Shown here piece by piece: positions 22,769 through 33,355 of a stretch of 64,000 nt of DNA. The notes beneath the pieces were generated by a model, which did not search any database, was not told the DNA's origin, and saw nothing but the letters and a program-made list of their open reading frames with translations. The position numbers were made by a program, and so were the translations under genes. Where the stretch lies: positions 19,902,444-19,966,443 of the forward strand of contig NC_068979.1 in NCBI RefSeq assembly GCF_016808095.1. Direction: 5' to 3'. Every line of letters begins with the position of its first letter. Positions within the stretch are counted from its first letter, which is position 1. This DNA is from Vigna angularis (lineage: Eukaryota > Streptophyta > Magnoliopsida > Fabales > Fabaceae).

Positions 22769-24239
22769 AAATAGACCACACTTAGTCTTTTGCACTCCTG
22801 GGCAAAATTAAGACGCAAATCAGGGAATGGTTCAAAGGACAAGGAAGGTGACAACACAAACTCAGCAGATAGAAAAATAAAATCTCGCAAGAAAATAAAA
22901 AGAATTTACAAAGTTCTCACGAAATATGGACAGAGAAAAGAAGTAGACAATGTCCAACACATAGTCAAGAAAAGCAGATACTTACAGAAATCATCCAAGC
23001 AATTCAAAGTATGGCAAAATAATTAATCAGTTCAAGAGGTGATTCAAAAATAACAAAACCTCACAGATGCACTACAGTGTTTCTCTCAAGTGTTTAAGGT
23101 AAATCAATGTCACTCAATGCACTCAAGAAAGCAAACACAAGTAGACTTGGCAAGCTTCTAATATCAACACTTAAAACATATGCACGTTCAAATCAAAAGG
23201 TCTTTTATGGGTGAAATGGGGCCAAGGACAGGGGAGGATAAATTTGGATAAGTAGCTATAGCTCAGAAGAAATAGAGGAGTACTGGAAAAAAAAAATGGA
23301 AATACAGTCAAATCTCACCCAAACCTCTAATTCAATCCTCTTCTCGACTCCATTGTTCACATAATTGTTTCTCATATTTCTCTTTTTCTCATCATTGTTT
23401 TTCATCCTGTCTTTTTTTATTTTCTCTCTTTATCACCTAACAGGATATAAATCATCATTTTCAAAACAAACCAAGATGAGGAACCACTAGCCAATTCATC
23501 ATAATTCCCAAGGAGACCACACTTTTTCACAAAACACTTTTATAGCTCCAGACTTCCCTACGGTTAAGGTAATCATTGTTTTTCTCTCAGGGTCAGTGTA
23601 TGAGCTTTAACATAAAGAAATGGGGAAAGTACAGGCTCAAAGGGGTTATCAAAGGATAATAACAGGGTAGGCTTATTTGGCTAAAGAGGCTCAAGAATTA
23701 AAATGCCTTTATCATTTCTAAACATGCATATAAATCAAGTACATCAGAAAGAATCAAGCCAAGGCATATGTGTAAGCAATAAAGATACATATCACACACA
23801 AGAAAGAAAATTAAGTGGCTCAAATCTCACACAGGGTATTCGTCACAATCAAATCAACCTCTTAAACATTATAATCATCTTCCAAGCAGAGAAAAGCAAG
23901 GATGTCAAACCATAAGCATTAAGTAAGTGAAGCAAAATCTACAACTTAGACATCATCCAGAAATCAAGAGAAAAATGTAAAATTTATTTCACACAAAACT
24001 CGATAAAAACAACTTAAAACAGAAAAAATTTAACACTCAAAAACAACAAAAAATTTATCACGCAAAACACACAAAACAAAGAAAATACAGAATCTCTCCC
24101 AATAGACCACACTTAAACTACACATTGTCCTCAATGTGTTCTAATCATAACATCAGCAATCAAAATAGGAAACATATTATGGACAAGTGCGATAAAAGTA
24201 AGGAAAAAGGGAGAGAAAGAAAATGCAAACTCCCGTAGG
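22769..24239 (-). other. Non-coding internal 3' part of Athila-like element (right unit)
   Basis: No coding sequence is recognisable where pol would be expected. The probable polypurine tract lies against the LTR near 22769-22788. The counterpart is 7261-8730. Confidence 0.6.
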
Positions 24240-25655
24240 TTATGGTGGAAGCTGCCAATTTTGGATCATCAGGGAGATGTCTTCCAACTTAGATTCCAGC
24301 CTGGACGTTTTGAGGATGAACTGCTTCATCCTCCAAATTTGATCGAGTAGTGAAATGTTTTCCACAGCTGGATCAAAGCAGAAATTGTTGATGAGTCGGT
24401 TCAGCAGGTGTCTGTTGTTGTTGAAACAGTTCTGGGTACTCGCACCTTTGTCTTCAATTGTGGGTGTCTGCTTATCAAGTTTATACGTACCTCCTGCAAC
24501 ATGGTTAGTGCAATGTGGCACTACAGAAATTTCATGCAGGGGTATAACACCCAAATTATCATACTGAACCTCAATTATACTCTCAGAACATGAATCACTT
24601 TTAAATTCAGAAACAATATCAACCACAAACTCAGATTCATGTTCAGTGCATGAAGAATAAACATTTGGATGTGATAGCAAAAATTTGTTTTCATCATGTA
24701 GAAAGTTAGAATTAAGAGCATGCTCATCAATATCATAATTATCAACATACCTCTCAACAGCATAATCATCAATACAATTAAATTGAGGTATGTTGGTGGA
24801 AAATGAAAGTGGTCTACCTGGCTCAAAAGTATTGCTTATTCCTGCTTGGGCCTCAAAATCTTCAGCAGTCTCCTCAAGTGAAAGAGTGGGAATCTGCCCG
24901 ATCTGATCAGTCAGATTCTTCATGGCAGCTTGAATTTCCTGCTTGATTTGATAGAACTGAATGCTCTTCATGGTTATCTGCTCCAGTAACTCCTTCATTG
25001 TAGGTTCAGAAGTAGAAGGCTGAGGAGCTATTTGGGCAGGAGCATCATATTGCTGACTCTCATATTGCTGGACTGGTGGAGGCATAAAAGTACTCTCGAA
25101 TGGTGGTTCTAGATAATGATCTTGTGGGGTATCGTACCATTCGTTGTTAAGATCATTCCACTCAGAATCGTTGATGTATCCATACTGCTCAGGGGAGAAT
25201 TTGCTCAGAAATTGATGCTCAAGATATCCCCAATTGGTAACGGATCCTAGAGGAAGAGAGTCTTGCCAATCCTTAGCTGCTCCTTGTAATGAGTGCGGAA
25301 ATGCCCTCAAGAAAATGTGATCAAGAGGGACATGTGGAGGCTTCATTGAAGAGCACATGTTGTGGAACTCCTCCAAATGTCTATGTGGGCATTCTCCAGC
25401 AAATCCATGAAACTTAGGGAGCAGATATATCAGTCCAGTGCTAAGAACGCAATGAATATCATCCTTTGTAGGTGGGACCGGCTCACGAGGAGCGCGCTCA
25501 GGAAATTGAGGATGATCCATATAATTTTCATCATAAAAATCAGCACGAGAATCAGAGTAACATGTAGAAGGAGATTCATGATTACAGGCACTCGCAGAAT
25601 AAGCACTATTCACAACATTAAAATAGGTAGACATGGAAAAATAAAAATAAAACAA
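24240..25655 (-). CDS. gag: Athila-like Gag protein with unusual C-terminal half
   Basis: This 471-aa ORF follows the PBS by about 380 bp. The N-terminal half carries the Athila/Calypso-type Retrotrans_gag signature: LLPKFHGFAGECPHRHLEEF, then HIFLRAFPHSLQGAAKDW, WGYLEHQFLSKFSP and a later helix near MKNLTDQIGQIPT. In Athila elements this helix normally leads into a Cys-rich knuckle, protease and RT. Here the frame continues instead for about 200 residues rich in Asp, Glu, Asn and Ser that match nothing I recognise, then stops. There is no CCHC motif, protease or RT. The first residues (MFYFYFSMSTYFNVV) are unusual and the real start may be a later Met. The role would be particle formation, with enzymes supplied in trans. 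Confidence 0.8.
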   Translation of the reverse strand: MFYFYFSMSTYFNVVNSAYSASACNHESPSTCYSDSRADFYDENYMDHPQFPERAPREPVPPTKDDIHCVLSTGLIYLLPKFHGFAGECPHRHLEEFHNMCSSMKPPHVPLDHIFLRAFPHSLQGAAKDWQDSLPLGSVTNWGYLEHQFLSKFSPEQYGYINDSEWNDLNNEWYDTPQDHYLEPPFESTFMPPPVQQYESQQYDAPAQIAPQPSTSEPTMKELLEQITMKSIQFYQIKQEIQAAMKNLTDQIGQIPTLSLEETAEDFEAQAGISNTFEPGRPLSFSTNIPQFNCIDDYAVERYVDNYDIDEHALNSNFLHDENKFLLSHPNVYSSCTEHESEFVVDIVSEFKSDSCSESIIEVQYDNLGVIPLHEISVVPHCTNHVAGGTYKLDKQTPTIEDKGASTQNCFNNNRHLLNRLINNFCFDPAVENISLLDQIWRMKQFILKTSRLESKLEDISLMIQNWQLPP

Positions 25656-26035
25656 ATAAAAACTAAATACTAAAAATTACTAAACAGATAAATCACAACA
25701 CATTTATACATGTTACATGCACACAAAAGACAGAACATAAATTTTTTTTTTTATTTTTTTTTAAAATTTTTTTTTTAAAATTTTTTTTAATTAACAGACA
25801 TAATACAAAACACAACACAATAAAAATATAAAAGACAAAACATATATTACAACCATATAATAAAACAAAAACAGTAAAAATCTAAAACAAGAACCTGGAC
25901 TGAAGTGACAACGCCGCCAAAATTTGCTGAAGGTGTCGTTGTCGCCTACAAAAATATGAAACACGAAACACACAAAACACACATATTAACAGAACAAATA
26001 TTAACAGAACAAAAATCTAAAACTAAACCTCCATT

Positions 26036-26055
26036 GGTCCCCGGCAACGGCGCCA
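26036..26055 (-). other. Primer binding site, Athila-like
   Basis: The minus strand reads TGGCGCCGTTGCCGGGGACC, separated from the LTR end by AAAA (26056-26059). This motif is characteristic of plant Athila-type elements (a tRNA-Asp-type primer, from memory). It is missing from the left unit because of the deletion. Confidence 0.85.
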
Positions 26056-26059
26056 TTTT

Positions 26060-28315
26060 TGATGAGAGTGTCGCACCTCCCACAAAAGTTGTGCATTAAA
26101 AGAATGCAGTATAGTTACTAGGAAGTGACTCCTAGGTCGTCTCTCAAGGACCAATTTGTGATTCAGTCTCAGATTAAACACGAAAGGGGGGGTTTTGTGA
26201 TTTTTTTTTGGTTTGACACGGAAAAATAAATTTAAAACTGACTGGAATTTAAATAAGACAGAATTTAAAAACACTGAAGTAAATTTTAAAGATAGTAAAA
26301 TCAAAACAGTAAAAGACGATAAAAATGAAAAGTGGTAAATTGAGAAATGGAAAAATTAAACGATGTAGAAAACAATAAACGGTAAAATAAAAGAGACAGT
26401 AAAAAATAAAAGTACTTGACTGAAAATGAAAAAGATTCATGTAAGGATTCAACACTTTAAATAAAATTCTTAAAGGTAAAAATAAAACGAGTAAAACTGA
26501 TCCAAACATTACATGCTTTTAGAAATAAAATTATACAATTTTTACTGTTGGAAAATAAAAACACAAGAGAGAGGAATAGAAAGAGGCGAGAGCCTCCTCC
26601 CAGGCCGTGACTCTTTCTTGTGATGCTGCTTCCTTTTATTTCCAAAACTCAGTACCTACTCCCGTAAGTCCTCCTTCATTCCAGACAATTTTTCCGTTTC
26701 TTGTCCCTCAGCAACCCCTTCTTTTCCTAAATTTCTTCCAGCTTTCTAGCCTATTTTTCAGTCTGCCTTTGTGTTTTGTTTTGTCTCCTTGCAGCACGAA
26801 TTTCTTCTTGTTGAGCAATTTGTGCTCCTTGGTCGTGCGAAAAGGAAGTAGGGGGGCCCTTATTTCTTGTACACATGCTGTTAGTCTTCTTTCCATTCCA
26901 CGGTTTCTCTTCACGCTGCTGTAGTTGCTCCAATTCCAGCTTTCCCATCTCTTGTCCCTAGCTTCCTTTGACTTTCTTTCAACTCCTAGACGTGCCAAGG
27001 AAATAGGTGGGCTCCCACTTCCAATGTGCTGGATCGTGAACTTGGTTCTTCCTCTCACGGAAATTTTGCTGCAACCGTGGCTCCCATCCCAATTCTTCTC
27101 CCAGCTGGACCGTGAAGGTGGCTGCAGCTGCTGGTGGACGCTCTCTTCGCTTCATTCACGCTGCAGGTGGCACATCCAACACACGTCCCAGCTCTCTCTT
27201 CCGTGCTCTTCGTGCTCCAAGCTTGCTGGACGGTGCAGCTGGGTGTCCGTGAAACCAAACCTTGCATGCTTCCCTCCACCGTGCTCTTCTCCCATTTAAC
27301 AATTGTCATTTTCCAATAATATAAGAAGTGATGTACGGCTATGTGTGCTTTCCACATGGAGCATTTATTTTTATTCTCAATTGTGGGTTGTTGTATTTTC
27401 TTCCAGATGAAGCACTTTCTTTCTCCAAAATAAAACATCCCCTTTCTAAGCAATTTAGTGCAGCGTGTTTGCTTCCTTTCTTTTTCAATTAGAAAGATCA
27501 CTTTCTTATGTGAGCTACTTCCAAGCATCAATTAAATATCAAAAACCGTGAGTGGTGGCTGAACCATAAGGTGTGAGCTTTACTTCTTCCCATGTGCAGA
27601 CCACTTCATTCTCTCCAATTAATCAAGCCCGAGAGTTGCTTCTCTTTTCCAATAATGAAAAATATTATTTTTAAAATAAAATTCAGCATTTTGTTTTGCA
27701 TGCCACCAACTTCATTTCCCTCTTCTTTCTTTACGTAGCTGCACCCACAAATAAAGAAAACCATGTGGCTCCTTTTTGATTCCAAAAGCTTTTCCAAAAT
27801 GACTTCTCCATGGGCCCTACGTGAACTTTCATTTGGTGGCCCCTTGTCTTTATTCCACATCATGTTATGAAAAATGAGAGAAAACCGCCGTGAGCTTCTT
27901 TTGCTTAGCTCTGAATTTCATTTGTTCATGGCCCCTCCTTCATTTCACTAAGTCCATTATATCCTTTGGTCACCAACGTGAACGGTTCATTCCACCATGC
28001 CATTGTCTTTCAAATTTATTTTGACAAAACCGTGAATGGGCGTGTGGTGTGTATATTTTCCAAGCCAATTTTTACTTCTTAAAAATTCTAAGAAGTGAGA
28101 TGTTTCCAAATGTCCCAAAATATTATCCAACAATTTCCCTACACTCAATAATGTAAATAATTAGTCTCAGATAATTCAAATTAACTAAAATAAGAATTTC
28201 TGATCGAAGTAAGCACAATTCAGAAAAATAGGAAAATATTGGACAATTAAGTACAATTCCCCGATTAATTCTAGCATAATAAACTAAGTGAAGTGAACAA
28301 AATATTGACTCATCA
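26060..28315 (-). repeat. Athila-like 5' LTR (right unit)
   Basis: This 2256-bp LTR is on the PBS side, so it is the promoter LTR. It appears identical to 20513-22768 over the stretches compared. The left unit has lost this copy completely. Confidence 0.92.
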
Positions 28316-28320
28316 GACCT
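28316..28320. other. Target-site duplication GACCT (right copy)
   Basis: GACCT follows the LTR terminus ttgactcatca and pairs with 20508-20512. Confidence 0.9.
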
Positions 28321-29025
28321 CAACATGAGTCATTTTTTCTTCCTTTCTTTTCTAGACCGCCCTTTCGGGTTTTTCAATATAGGGGACTTATTCTTTTTTT
28401 TTTTTTGAAAATTCTTTTGTTCTTTTGTTTGCCTCAATGGATTCAGGGATCACTCAACTAGCGCAAACGAGGATAATGTTGGTCAGGCCAATCTGCCCCA
28501 GTGTAAAGGTTTTTGTTACTGAGGGCAGTGACAATGTTTACTAGGGAAGATCCTTTATTTTGGAAAGTGAAGGGTGAGATTTTTCAAACACCATGTGCAC
28601 AAACATCTCAAGAGAAAACATCAAATTGTTATTTTTGATTCAACATTTGACCTCGGAAAAATCTGACACTACAACTTTTGTTTTCTTTTTGTTATCAATT
28701 CTTTTATTTTCTTTTTTTTTATTTATATATTTTTTTCTATTTTCGAAAAAACAAGAGTTTGATAATTTGCAAGAAAGACAAGCGACTCAATATTGCCTTC
28801 ATTTATTTGTTTTTTTTTTCAATTTTGTTATTCGCGGCTTTCGTTTTTCTCCACGACACCCTATTAGGACATGATTTCCAGTAAACCTTGGAGATACCAA
28901 ATAATGAAAGTTCACATTAAAAGTCACGGATAAAAGCATAATATCCATGAGCATAACCCTCGTAGCAAGACAAAACAACATCAGTTTCGCCTTTTACAAC
29001 AACCTATGCTTTCCCATATAGTTCT
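28321..29025 (-). other. Non-coding segment downstream of gag (right unit)
   Basis: This is T-rich sequence between the nested element and the Ogre-like gag stop. Its first ~125 bp (28321-28446) are absent from the left unit because of the deletion. No protease or RT motif is visible. Confidence 0.65.
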
Positions 29026-30486
29026 TCATTTGTCCATGGCATTTGTAGGGGCGAACTCGCGCCTTGCCAGAGTGCTGGATTGACTTTCTTCAAACTTTAA
29101 ACATCCTGAATCGATCAAAGATTGCACTTTATGCTTTAAAGTCTTGCATGCCTCTGTTGAGTGTCCACACGCTCCTTCATGATAATCACACTTGGCGTTT
29201 GTGTCATAGCTCTTTGGGTACGGAGGTCGTATAGGTCTAGTTGGACAAACCTTTATGAGGTTTCTGCGGAGAAGATCTGGCAGTAACTCTGTATAGGTCA
29301 TGGGGATAGGAGTGAAGCTGGCGACCTTCTCATCACGATTGTAATTTCTTCGCTCAATGGGTCGATTGGACCCATGTGACATTTGAGGATAGGCAATAAA
29401 ATGTGAGTTAGCTATTTGTTTTTTATCTTTCTCATGTCTAGGACCATACTCATTTAAACTTGCTACTAGTTGTGAGCCTAGTGCAATTTTTCCATTTCTT
29501 ATGCCACCCTCGACCCTCTCTCCAATTACTACTATGTCAACAAAACTTGAGGAGACACTGCTTATCATGTGTTCATAAAATGGTGGTTGTAGAGTATTCA
29601 AAAATATGGTAGTCATCTCCTTGTCGCTCAGAGGCGGTTCTACTTGAGCAGCAATTTCTCTCCACCTTTGGGCATATTCTCTAAATGATTCAGACTCTTT
29701 CTTCACCATGTTTTGCAGTTGTATTCTGTCAGGTGTTAGATCTTTATTATATTCATACTGCCTTAGGAATGCATCAACCAGATCTTTCCATGAATATATG
29801 TGAGTAGTTTCTAAGCGCATGTACCAAGTCAAAGCTACGCCAATTAAACTTTCTTGGAAGATGTGAATCAAAAGTTTTTCATTGTGGGCATAAGCTGCCA
29901 TTTTCCTGCAGTACATAGTTATATGGCTCCATGGGCAAGTATTTCCCCGATATTTCTCAAATTCTGGCAACCTGAACTTTGGAGGTATCACCACATCAGG
30001 AACTAAACATAGTTTTCTAGCATCTCCAAATTCAAAACTTCCTTCGCCTTCTATGGCTCTTAACCTCTTCTCAAAGACTTCTAATTTACTCTTGTCGTCC
30101 TTAAAATCTGCTGGTGTAACGACATAAGATGAAGACTTCGTCTCAGGTTGTTTTTTCATTATCATGTTCTCAATACCTGGTTGGATTGTCTTCCCAGGAA
30201 TTGTGAAAGTGGTTGCCCCAAGCTCGCCTTCTACTTCAACTGCATTACCTTCGGCCTTTTGAGTATCAAGATGCCCCAAGTCCACTCCTGATGGTGGAGT
30301 ATAATTCGGGGGAAGACTATAGGAAGGGAAAGTTTGTACTTCTAGAACTCTTTGTTGTGGTTGTTGTGCGCACAAATCTTTGGGGCTTTGTAAGGCATTC
30401 ATGGCCTCTAGGATTTGACTTATTTGTTCCTTCAGCTGTTGGATATCGACTTTCATCCCCTCTTGAACTTCTCCTTGGTTCTCCAT
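29026..30486 (-). CDS. gag: Ogre/Tat-like Gag protein (right unit)
   Basis: This 486-aa ORF translates identically to the left-unit Gag at 10668-12128. It has an N-terminal coiled coil, the Retrotrans_gag core at about 170-335 and a C-terminal C-x2-H-x4-H-x4-C motif, then stops without protease. It begins 281 bp after the ORF1 stop. Lack of any frame damage in two copies indicates recent activity or recent duplication. Confidence 0.88.
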   Translation of the reverse strand: MENQGEVQEGMKVDIQQLKEQISQILEAMNALQSPKDLCAQQPQQRVLEVQTFPSYSLPPNYTPPSGVDLGHLDTQKAEGNAVEVEGELGATTFTIPGKTIQPGIENMIMKKQPETKSSSYVVTPADFKDDKSKLEVFEKRLRAIEGEGSFEFGDARKLCLVPDVVIPPKFRLPEFEKYRGNTCPWSHITMYCRKMAAYAHNEKLLIHIFQESLIGVALTWYMRLETTHIYSWKDLVDAFLRQYEYNKDLTPDRIQLQNMVKKESESFREYAQRWREIAAQVEPPLSDKEMTTIFLNTLQPPFYEHMISSVSSSFVDIVVIGERVEGGIRNGKIALGSQLVASLNEYGPRHEKDKKQIANSHFIAYPQMSHGSNRPIERRNYNRDEKVASFTPIPMTYTELLPDLLRRNLIKVCPTRPIRPPYPKSYDTNAKCDYHEGACGHSTEACKTLKHKVQSLIDSGCLKFEESQSSTLARREFAPTNAMDK

Positions 30487-30766
30487 GATTTTGCCACTGG
30501 TTCGTGTCCTTTAGGATGTTTTGGAGACTTTAGCCGTATTATTATTTTTAAACTGAATTTTATTAGATGAAATAAATTAAGAAAAAGAAAATAAAAATGA
30601 AAAAAAAATAGAAAAGACAAAGCAACGCAATTACTATAGTAAGAAATTATAAAGATGCGAAAACATTGCCAAATGTATAATCTGGAAATTAACATGAAAC
30701 AAAGTCAATAGGACAGTCCATTCACAACATTTAAGTTCAACACATGTGAGGTGTGCAAAATCACGA

Positions 30767-32665
30767 TCAACTATCATGAGCCTCAGCCATTACATTCTTC
30801 ATTTCTCTTATCAGTTTCTTGCAGTAATTGAGGAAAGTTTCAACCTTCTTAGGTGGGTTAAAGATCGGCAATGCAGACTCAGCATCAGCTAATAGCTTAG
30901 GGACATCCTTAATGGCTTCATTGGCAAGGGAAGCTAGCTGTGCGAAACTTCTCTTCCAGTTTTTTATAACTCGCCCTTGTTCAATGGTATACTCCTTCAT
31001 CTGATTCATCAACTCTTGATGTTTCTTCTCTGATTCAGCCCGATGCCAACGTTCCTTCTTCAGTTTTGTCACTGCTGCATTCGCCTGTTGTTCGGCGTCG
31101 TCCATTCTAATATGCATTTTGTGCAGTTCCTCTAGTACTTTTTGCTTGTCCCTCTGGGATTGGTCACACAATTGCTTCGTAACACGCTCTGATATCTCAA
31201 TTATACCATATTCCCGGTCTTTCAAAGTCAGCTCAATGTTGGCCGCTACTAGCTCTTGCTTTTGTCTTATTAACAACTCCTCGTATGCTTCGCTGTTTTC
31301 CACACCTTCTTGCTTAAGATTCTCATAATCATGTTGTAGGCTCTGAAAATTATTGGTCAACTTGATATTTTCTAGTTTCATTTGCTCGAATTCTGCCTTC
31401 AACAATTTTACTTCCTCACTTTCAGCCTTATGAAACTGTTTTCCATAATCTAGGTTAGGAGAAGTTAACTCGAAAGGAAACTTCACTGTCCTAACCCTTT
31501 CTGCAATCCAATGGTTGTAAGGAATTCCTTCATCAATAGTCCATGGTCTGGGGTCCATTTCTGCACGAATAATGTTGCCCCAAGCATTCCTAACTTGATG
31601 AAGTACTTCAACAAAGGTTCCTTCCTCATAATAGATTTGCAATATGGCAAGAGACGTAGGTGTAGGTGATCCTCTCATAGGATGCCCAAATTGCCTTTGT
31701 GCTAACACAGGATTGTAATTAATACAACACCTAATACCCATGAGGGGTACATTAGGGTACCTCCCGCAGTGATATATAATTTGTGATCTACGCTGCCAAG
31801 GGACACACCATTTAATTTGATCCTCGTTTAAACTTGCACAAAGTTGTGCCCATTCATTTGCCCCTTTCACCTTTGGTTTATACTGCAGTAACCCATCCAT
31901 GGTACACATGGCATTCAAGGCGTCCTCAGTCACACGGGAGATGAACCACGTATACAACACTGGTAGACAACATAGCATTTTTCCTCCCTTTAGCTCATAA
32001 CAACGATTAAGGGTCCCATAAACTTCAGCCAGGATAGCAGTGACCGGATTTTCACAGCGCTCTTTGTATCCCACAAATGCGTTCATGGCGGCATAGTCGA
32101 CGAAATTCTTGACATTAGGAAAAACCATGATACCATAGAGGAGAAGAGCCAATACATCCATAAATGTTTCCCAGTTTTCCTCTTCAGCCAGACGATGCAA
32201 GTATCCCTTTAGGTATCCTTGAGGAAGGCCCCTCACTTTGCCCTTGATTGTGAACTTGCTCTCCAGCTTCATAGGGTGTATTTTGATGATCCTTGATAGC
32301 TGCAAGACAGGGACATATTGCCCAAGGTAATTGTATGGAGCTTTTCCCTCAAGAGGTATATTTAAAATTTGCTCGAATTCTTCCACTGTTGGCACCAGTT
32401 GGAAATCTCGAAAAGTGAAACACCTCAATGGTGGATCATAGTACTGTGCTAAAGTAGTAATTGATGATGTTGGGACCTCCACCTCTAATAAGCTTAACAA
32501 ATTCCCATACTCCTTCTTGAATGCATCCTTTTGGGATGTCTTCATTTTCTTTACCAGTTCTCTCAGACCATCCATATTTCCTTCCTCCGCTTCAATGGCT
32601 ATTCTTTCCTTTAAAATATTTGAACTTGAAGGCTGGTCAACTTCACATCTCATGTTAATTTCCAT
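30767..32665 (-). CDS. Ogre-type ORF1 protein (right unit)
   Basis: This 632-aa intact ORF1 precedes gag. It has the N-terminal plant-specific domain (about 25-400) and a C-terminal coiled coil (about 405-590), as in the left-unit copy. The three residue differences between the copies (Ser near 59, Val near 181 and Arg near 391 here) are conservative or single-base. Its function is unknown. ORF1 proteins are known from Ogre elements but have no assigned biochemical role. Confidence 0.8.
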   Translation of the reverse strand: MEINMRCEVDQPSSSNILKERIAIEAEEGNMDGLRELVKKMKTSQKDAFKKEYGNLLSLLEVEVPTSSITTLAQYYDPPLRCFTFRDFQLVPTVEEFEQILNIPLEGKAPYNYLGQYVPVLQLSRIIKIHPMKLESKFTIKGKVRGLPQGYLKGYLHRLAEEENWETFMDVLALLLYGIMVFPNVKNFVDYAAMNAFVGYKERCENPVTAILAEVYGTLNRCYELKGGKMLCCLPVLYTWFISRVTEDALNAMCTMDGLLQYKPKVKGANEWAQLCASLNEDQIKWCVPWQRRSQIIYHCGRYPNVPLMGIRCCINYNPVLAQRQFGHPMRGSPTPTSLAILQIYYEEGTFVEVLHQVRNAWGNIIRAEMDPRPWTIDEGIPYNHWIAERVRTVKFPFELTSPNLDYGKQFHKAESEEVKLLKAEFEQMKLENIKLTNNFQSLQHDYENLKQEGVENSEAYEELLIRQKQELVAANIELTLKDREYGIIEISERVTKQLCDQSQRDKQKVLEELHKMHIRMDDAEQQANAAVTKLKKERWHRAESEKKHQELMNQMKEYTIEQGRVIKNWKRSFAQLASLANEAIKDVPKLLADAESALPIFNPPKKVETFLNYCKKLIREMKNVMAEAHDS

Positions 32666-33335
32666 TTTACCTCAACGGCTTAGTCATAAATTTATAACTT
32701 CCTACCTTGGACCAACAACAAGACCATAAAAAAAATGTATGAGAAAAACACATAACGATATGGTGATATATACAACGTGTTTAATTTTATTAACAAAAAC
32801 GGTTATAAGATGACACGCATCTCCCTTTCGTGCCTTAATAAAGGCTGAACACTTATGATCTAAGGCCACATACATGCACTCACAAGGATAGCTCCCTAAT
32901 GCTTAAATCAAGGCCACTAGAGCTATGGCTCTTTTCACTATTTCTCCACAACAGTCAGAGTAATCAACTAGATGTGGAGACACAAATGAAGAGAACAGAC
33001 TCTAGCTGGAGTTCTCACGATAGCCAGACAGGAAGTACATCCCAGAGTGACACCGCTACACAACCCCTCTATTTCTAAGTTGCGCTCAGACCCGGGTATA
33101 GGGCCTCACTCATGATATGCATATGTGTAGAGGGAAATTATAATGTAAAACAACAATTGCAAAAATAAACACAGATAAGAAGAAACAATTATTTCAAACA
33201 TAAATAAAAAGTAAAAGAAACTCACATGCAATTATTCCAAATATTAAACATAGATAAAGACAAAGGGAATAAAAACACAAAGAAAAACCACATCGAATTC
33301 GCTTATCTAATTAAATGGCCTGACTCTCTTTCGTT
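32666..33335 (-). other. Leader between PBS and ORF1 (right unit)
   Basis: Non-coding leader, counterpart of 14309-14978. Nothing else is recognised. Confidence 0.7.
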
Positions 33336-33353
33336 TCCCCAGTGGAGTCGCCA
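33336..33353 (-). other. Primer binding site, Ogre-like (right unit)
   Basis: The minus strand reads TGGCGACTCCACTGGGGA two bases inside the LTR boundary, identical to 14979-14996. Confidence 0.85.
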
Positions 33354-33355
33354 TC

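Larger units (their letters stand above)
20513..28315 (-). mobile_element. Complete nested Athila-like non-autonomous LTR retrotransposon
   Basis: The element is 7803 bp, with two 2256-bp LTRs (20513-22768 and 26060-28315) and a 3291-bp internal region holding one gag ORF. GACCT flanks it on both sides (20508-20512 and 28316-28320), a 5-bp target-site duplication. On the minus strand the 5' LTR is followed by AAAA and the primer site TGGCGCCGTTGCCGGGGACC, the type seen in plant Athila elements. Pol and env-like regions are absent, so it matches the known pattern of LTR elements that keep only gag (TR-GAG type). The LTRs look essentially identical, which means recent insertion. Confidence 0.92.
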
